A stretch of 64,000 nucleotides of DNA. Source: Salinicoccus sp. Bachu38. GTDB taxonomy: Bacteria > Bacillota > Bacilli > Staphylococcales > Salinicoccaceae. The notes below the pieces were generated by a model. The model was not told the origin of the DNA, searched no databases, and saw nothing but the letters and a program-made list of their open reading frames with translations. The stretch is from NCBI RefSeq assembly GCF_038561955.2, contig NZ_CP138333.2:1-64000 (forward strand), in the 5' to 3' direction. Both the position numbers and the translations under genes were made by a program. How positions within the stretch are numbered: the first letter of the stretch is position 1; each line of letters opens with the position of its first letter. Shown one piece after another: positions 60,141-64,000 of the stretch.

Positions 60141-61086
60141 TATATGACTGGCCGTTGTCTGCATAGCATTGCACGATAAAAATCGAATAGCGTATCAGTA
60201 CATAGGTGACGATGATGACAGCCAGTGACAGTTCGATGGTGGAAAGGAATCCGAGTATGCTGTTCATCAGACTTCTGCCATCCGTCATCTGCAATGTATA
60301 GATGATCGCCGTAGCAGAAATGACGACTGGAAACGTCAGGGCGGCATAGCTCGGATGAAATCTGAAACGCATGATTCTGGGAAGCCTCATGACAATCAGA
60401 AAATATACTGTCTGCGACAGGATGAGCAGCAAATATACGAGCATTTCAGAAGGATGTTCCATGACGGAGATATAGCCGGTCAGACATAACGAACCCGGTG
60501 CAGCGACGATGGCAACGAGTGGCAGTGTGGCACGGGTGGTCCGCTGTTTTATCACCTGGCTGATGACGAGCGGCAGCAGGATGAGATAGAATGCGAGGGC
60601 AATCCAGATGACAATCTGGCCGAACTCCACTCCGAAGTTGCTTGAAGTGGTTGGTATGACACCGATGCCGACAAAAGTGACAAACCAGCCGGGATTGATA
60701 TATTCGGACTTCATCCTGTTCGGCGTGACGAAGGTGAGGGCGAAGAAAGCCATCAGGCCAAAATGCAGGATGATGGCAAGCCACCATACAGCGAATATGA
60801 GCGGATCATTTACAGTGAAATGGCCGAGAATATTGCAGAGTACCATGAGCGACATCGGAAATGTCGGTGATATGGCAGCCACGCCAGGATTATCCAATGT
60901 TTTCAGGGTGTCTCTGCCCGTAACGGTGATTTTCATGAAGAACAGGAGCATCAGCAGTATGCCCATGCCAGTGAAAGCCCACCCGATGAGAGTGTGCTGT
61001 ATGGAGAAGAAGAGATGGCCGAGCGATACAAGGCCGAGTATCAGGCCGCAGATCGAGACAGGTATCTGGTTTAGGAAATGTTTCAT
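60136..61086 (-). CDS. TDT-family (TehA/SLAC1-like) membrane transporter
   Basis: 316 residues and about ten membrane segments with the TDT pattern: PVSICGLILGLVSLGHLF, PGVAAISPTFPMSLMVL, NPGWFVTFVGIGVIPTTSSNFG. The family covers tellurite-resistance TehA, malate carriers and anion channels; substrate cannot be told. Its promoter region and an 82-bp tail separate it from the heme-related genes upstream. Confidence 0.88.
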   Translation of the reverse strand: MKHFLNQIPVSICGLILGLVSLGHLFFSIQHTLIGWAFTGMGILLMLLFFMKITVTGRDTLKTLDNPGVAAISPTFPMSLMVLCNILGHFTVNDPLIFAVWWLAIILHFGLMAFFALTFVTPNRMKSEYINPGWFVTFVGIGVIPTTSSNFGVEFGQIVIWIALAFYLILLPLVISQVIKQRTTRATLPLVAIVAAPGSLCLTGYISVMEHPSEMLVYLLLILSQTVYFLIVMRLPRIMRFRFHPSYAALTFPVVISATAIIYTLQMTDGRSLMNSILGFLSTIELSLAVIIVTYVLIRYSIFIVQCYADNGQSYN

Positions 61087-61216
61087 AATAAGACACTTCT
61101 TTTCTAATGTTGGGAAGGTTGGTATCGCAAATTGAATACAATAAACAAGTTTACATAAGTAAGCCTATGTTTTCAATATGAAGAAGCAGTGACGGATGCA
61201 TCACTGCTTTATTTAG

Positions 61217-61852
61217 CTATTCATTTTCCAGCTGGAAACGGACATTGAACGACTGTTCCCGATCGACCACTTCACGATCGAGACCGGATTTCGTTCCCCT
61301 TTTCCTATGGGTCTCACCATACTGTTCGGAGTCCTGCCAATTATGGAACGACTGTTCATCCTCCCACAAGGTCAAAATGATGTAATATGGGCCGGATACT
61401 GCCTTCATTACGCGAATGGCCTTGAAGCCATCGACTGTCACCAGGTTGGACTGGCGCTTCAGAAACCGTGCTTCGAAAGGTGCTTCCATGCCTTCATTAA
61501 CATAGATGTTGTTAAGCACACAGTAGCCCGCATTTTCCACTTCCCTCCTACTTTCAATGATGGCATAGTGTACCTCTTCAGAATCCTGCCGGACCACCGC
61601 CCGTTCCTCTTCCAGAGAAATTTTGTATTTTCCTTCTGCATCTTTAAGGATCATGCTGTCACCTCTGTGTTCATTATTATTTTTGGGTATATTGGAGCCT
61701 ATGGCTGTGCCGACCCCGGCTCCCAAAGCAATACCAACCGCCAGCTCGTCGATGGTAATGCCCAATAGTGCTCCAAAGAGTATGCCGAGCAGCAGTCCCG
61801 GGCTTCCATTCGATTTTTTAGCGTTATTATTGCTGTTCCGCTTCTCCTCCAT
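61217..61852 (-). CDS. Glycine-zipper protein fused to HmoB-like heme monooxygenase
   Basis: 211 residues. Residues 18-55 are a glycine-zipper membrane segment (GLLLGILFGALLGITIDELAVGIALGAGVGTAIG). From about 67 it is closely like B. subtilis HmoB: CVLNNIYVNEG, GFKAIRVMKAV, YYIILTLWEDEQSFHNWQDSEQYGETHRKRGT, with the Asn, Trp and His expected at the heme site. AGAGGTGA stands six bases before an internal ATG at 61654, so a separate 145-residue HmoB alone may also be made. AAAGGGTGG precedes the ATG at 61852. The zipper part is a paralogue of the preceding gene. Confidence 0.85.
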   Translation of the reverse strand: MEEKRNSNNNAKKSNGSPGLLLGILFGALLGITIDELAVGIALGAGVGTAIGSNIPKNNNEHRGDSMILKDAEGKYKISLEEERAVVRQDSEEVHYAIIESRREVENAGYCVLNNIYVNEGMEAPFEARFLKRQSNLVTVDGFKAIRVMKAVSGPYYIILTLWEDEQSFHNWQDSEQYGETHRKRGTKSGLDREVVDREQSFNVRFQLENE

Positions 61853-61884
61853 GAACCACCCTTTTGAGTATGAATACAGTGTCA

Positions 61885-62076
61885 TCATTTCTTGGAGCCC
61901 ATGTTCGTAAGTACTGCCCCGAGAACTGCACCGAAGGCACTGCCAAAAGCGACGCCCAGCGCAATTTCATCGGCTGCGACACCCACAGCCGTCCCAATAC
62001 CTGCACCGAGTGCAATGCCAACTCCTACGTAGGATGCATTCTTCTCCTTCTTTTGGCCATTCTGCTTATTATCCAT
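61885..62076 (-). CDS. Small glycine-zipper membrane protein
   Basis: 63 residues: polar, lysine-rich head (1-14) followed by a membrane segment with regular small-residue spacing (YVGVGIALGAGIGTAVGVAADEIALGVAFGSAFGAVLG). AAAGGGG nine bases before the ATG. The next gene begins 32 bases on and carries a similar zipper, so this is a tandem duplication of the membrane unit. Small glycine-zipper proteins can form oligomers or channels; no function is proven here. Confidence 0.8.
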   Translation of the reverse strand: MDNKQNGQKKEKNASYVGVGIALGAGIGTAVGVAADEIALGVAFGSAFGAVLGAVLTNMGSKK

Positions 62077-62227
62077 GGAAACCATCCCCTTTGATTTCAG
62101 ATATAAAGCCCACCATTCACTCAAATCATACCATATTTCACTGAAGGCTTATCCTGTAAGGCATCCGGTCATACATGATATATTTAGGTGGAAGAAATGG
62201 TTTATATTCAAGGAGGTATTCGGTCAT

Positions 62228-62554
62228 ATGATCAAAGCAGTGAATCAGATACGTGTAGAAAAAGGCAGAGTGGAGGAAGTGGCCCAACGGTTCTCGAAGG
62301 CAAAAGCGGTCCATACGTTTGATGGCTTCATCCTCATGGAAGTGCTGGTCAAGGAGAATACGGAGGAATATGATGTCATCGAAGTATGTACGACATGGGA
62401 GGACCATGCAAGCTTCGATGCCTGGAGGGAAAGCCGTGCGACGAAGAAGGCGCATGCTTCGGGCGGTTCTGAAGCGAAATCGGAAGATAACCCGATTCTT
62501 GGAGCTGAACTCTCCACCTATGAAGTGTTCGTTCAGCATCACCCGGAACAGTAA
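62228..62554 (+). CDS. isdG: IsdG/IsdI-type heme-degrading monooxygenase
   Basis: 108 residues, an ABM-fold enzyme that opens heme and frees iron. The catalytic triad of the IsdG/IsdI family is in place: Asn6 (MIKAVNQIRV), Trp66 (FDAWRES) and His76 (KKAHASG), the same numbering as IsdI. AAGGAGG lies eleven bases before the ATG at 62228. It is divergent from the glycine-zipper/HmoB operon; no Fur box was seen between them, so iron control is not evident from the sequence. Confidence 0.9.
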   Translation: MIKAVNQIRVEKGRVEEVAQRFSKAKAVHTFDGFILMEVLVKENTEEYDVIEVCTTWEDHASFDAWRESRATKKAHASGGSEAKSEDNPILGAELSTYEVFVQHHPEQ

Positions 62555-62577
62555 GTCGGGATTCAAATATGGTCATG

Positions 62578-62613
62578 AGAGCCATTCCACGATATAATGG
62601 AATGGCTTTTTTC
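62578..62613 (+). terminator. Terminator after isdG-like gene
   Basis: AGCCATTCCA (62580-62589) pairs with TGGAATGGCT (62598-62607), followed by six T. Confidence 0.9.
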
Positions 62614-62655
62614 CATTTCCCGGCCAATAATAATTAGAACTGAAGGAGAATGAAT

Positions 62656-63270
62656 ATGACTGCAGCACTGTTCCATGGCATTATTCTGGCATTCGGACTA
62701 ATCCTCCCCCTCGGGGCACAAAACGTCTTCGTGTTCAATCAGGGTGCGTCACAGCCACGACTGCGGGGGGCAATTCCCGTCATCATTACCGCAGGGTTTT
62801 GTGACACGCTTCTGATCCTCCTTGCTGTACTTGGGGTCTCGGTCATCGTCCTGACCATGCCGGTCCTGCAGACGGTCATCTTCTCCCTTGGCATCATCTT
62901 TCTGCTGTATATGGGATGGTCGATCTGGAAGAGCGATCCAGCCACCCTCAGTCAGGAGGCGGCGGCGATGTCCATGCAGAAGCAGATTCTGTTCGCCATG
63001 TCCGTCTCATTGCTGAATCCCCATGCCATCATCGATACGATCGGTGTCATCGGTACAAGCTCACTCAGCTACGAAGGGCTGGAGAAAGTGGTTTTCACTG
63101 CAGCGTGCATCGTCATTTCCTGGCTGTGGTTCATCGGTCTTGCGATAGTCGGAAGGACAGTGGGGAACTTCGATACAAAAGGCGTATTTCTGAATGCCCT
63201 CAACAAGATTTCTGCAGTCATCATATGGGGTGTGGCGTTATATCTTGCCATGCAGTTGTTTGGAGGATAG
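62656..63270 (+). CDS. LysE/ArgO-type amino-acid exporter
   Basis: 204 residues with six membrane segments and the LysE signature PLGAQNVFVFNQG near 20 and SLLNPHAIIDTIGVIG near 118. It likely exports lysine, arginine or related basic amino acids. AAGGAG is seven bases before the ATG at 62656; the ATG at 62650 touches it. Single gene. Confidence 0.92.
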   Translation: MTAALFHGIILAFGLILPLGAQNVFVFNQGASQPRLRGAIPVIITAGFCDTLLILLAVLGVSVIVLTMPVLQTVIFSLGIIFLLYMGWSIWKSDPATLSQEAAAMSMQKQILFAMSVSLLNPHAIIDTIGVIGTSSLSYEGLEKVVFTAACIVISWLWFIGLAIVGRTVGNFDTKGVFLNALNKISAVIIWGVALYLAMQLFGG

Positions 63271-63278
63271 ATTCATTC

Positions 63279-63998
63279 CTATGCCTCCTCCTCGTGTGAT
63301 GCCCGATATTTTAACCGGATTGAACCTTTCACTATGAGATAGACGAACAGAAATCCGAAAAATGTTCCTGCAAGATTAACAAGGATATAGGCGGATGCTC
63401 CCAATTCATGAAAAAAAGGACGCTGTTCTATGAAGAAATAGTTGCCGTCAAAATGGGGATTTAAGGAGTAGACCAGAAAGAAGTAGATGAGAAATACGAT
63501 ATAGGCCTGAAGCAGGCCTTTGAAAGTTGGAATGAAGCCGACTGCAAAATGCATAGCGAACGGAAACACTGTATTGATGCCGTGGAGCAGAAAGAATGCC
63601 CAACCTGCCATATGCCAAGGTGGGTAGATACCAATTGGGTAGAAGAAAGCACCATAGGAAAAAAGTCCCATATAGAATATTATCTGGTTCAGAAAGTCAC
63701 GTCGGATGAAGAACTGGAGGATTACAAGCCATACGACCACCCGACAGATCTGCAAAGGGAGTGAATAGGCAGGATCATATTCTTCTGTGAGCAGATACCA
63801 GCCTATAATCAGTATCCTTTGCAGTATGGCAAGCAACAGAAATACGAAAAAGACAAAACCTGCTCGTCCGGGAAGCGTTTTTCTCACCATGAATACAAAA
63901 AGAAAGACTAGAGCAATCAGCATGACATAGATGAAATAGTTTACGTCACCGGGAGAAACTGCAGGGACCTGCGGATTTATGAAAAGTTTCATATGCAT
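63279..63998 (-). CDS. YwaF-family (TIGR02206) integral membrane protein
   Basis: 239 residues, about seven membrane segments, with the family pattern YDPAYSLPLQICRV and NPHFDGNYFF. Function unknown. Its start is two bases from the window end, so its ribosome site is not visible and the ATGs at 63998 or 63992 cannot be separated; a longer protein is possible. It is convergent with the lysE gene. Confidence 0.75.
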   Translation of the reverse strand: MHMKLFINPQVPAVSPGDVNYFIYVMLIALVFLFVFMVRKTLPGRAGFVFFVFLLLAILQRILIIGWYLLTEEYDPAYSLPLQICRVVVWLVILQFFIRRDFLNQIIFYMGLFSYGAFFYPIGIYPPWHMAGWAFFLLHGINTVFPFAMHFAVGFIPTFKGLLQAYIVFLIYFFLVYSLNPHFDGNYFFIEQRPFFHELGASAYILVNLAGTFFGFLFVYLIVKGSIRLKYRASHEEEA

Positions 63999-64000
63999 CC

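Overview
The window begins exactly at the dnaA start codon and holds the origin-proximal right arm of a low/mid-GC Gram-positive chromosome. The order dnaA-dnaN-yaaA-recF-gyrB-gyrA, then serS, yybS, gdpP, rplI, dnaC, purA, two tRNAs, walRKHIJ and rlmH is the Staphylococcaceae/Bacillales origin layout. Protein resemblance is closest to staphylococci, but base composition is richer in G+C than Staphylococcus, and four importers for betaine-type or related solutes lie within about 22 kb. A halotolerant member of the family such as Salinicoccus is the best guess; the genus is an inference.

1-27.3 kb is the conserved core, all genes on the + strand (co-oriented with replication). Between dnaA and dnaN lies an oriC unit with three exact DnaA boxes, a short GC stretch, DnaA-trio-like triplets and an AT-rich run. 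Between gyrA and serS sits a histidine utilisation operon hutP-hutH-hutU-hutI. Its promoter overlaps a cre-like site, and a HutP-type antiterminator separates hutP from hutH. serS has its own promoter and a T-box. purA, a tRNA-Glu/tRNA-Asp pair and the five-gene WalRK operon follow.

27.3-28.9 kb is an unusual junction. Five exact and several near DnaA boxes lie in 280 bp right after walJ. Next come an oppositely oriented YubB-like gene of phage/plasmid type and then rlmH, whose 3' end is the SCC insertion site in staphylococci; no SCC element is seen here.

28.9-64 kb is accessory, with most genes on the - strand between 30.6 and 55 kb (head-on to replication). It carries a GltS symporter, a C45 hydrolase, RluA, flotillin, a SceD-like transglycosylase, two BCCT carriers, an Opu/EgtU-type ABC importer, formate dehydrogenase with a DUF1641 partner, class III fructose bisphosphatase, a CtsR-type hsp20, an OpuA importer, PaiAB, a TehA-like channel, two divergent heme-degrading-enzyme genes with glycine-zipper partners, and a LysE exporter.

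Chromosome-maintenance signals embedded in this stretch are the oriC, the second DnaA-box cluster, a parS-like site (51.2 kb) and a Noc-type site (12.9 kb). Other points worth a second look are a 53-bp palindromic insertion-sequence remnant inside a terminator, a glycine-zipper/HmoB fusion with an internal ribosome binding site, and a urocanase that lacks the signature cysteine.
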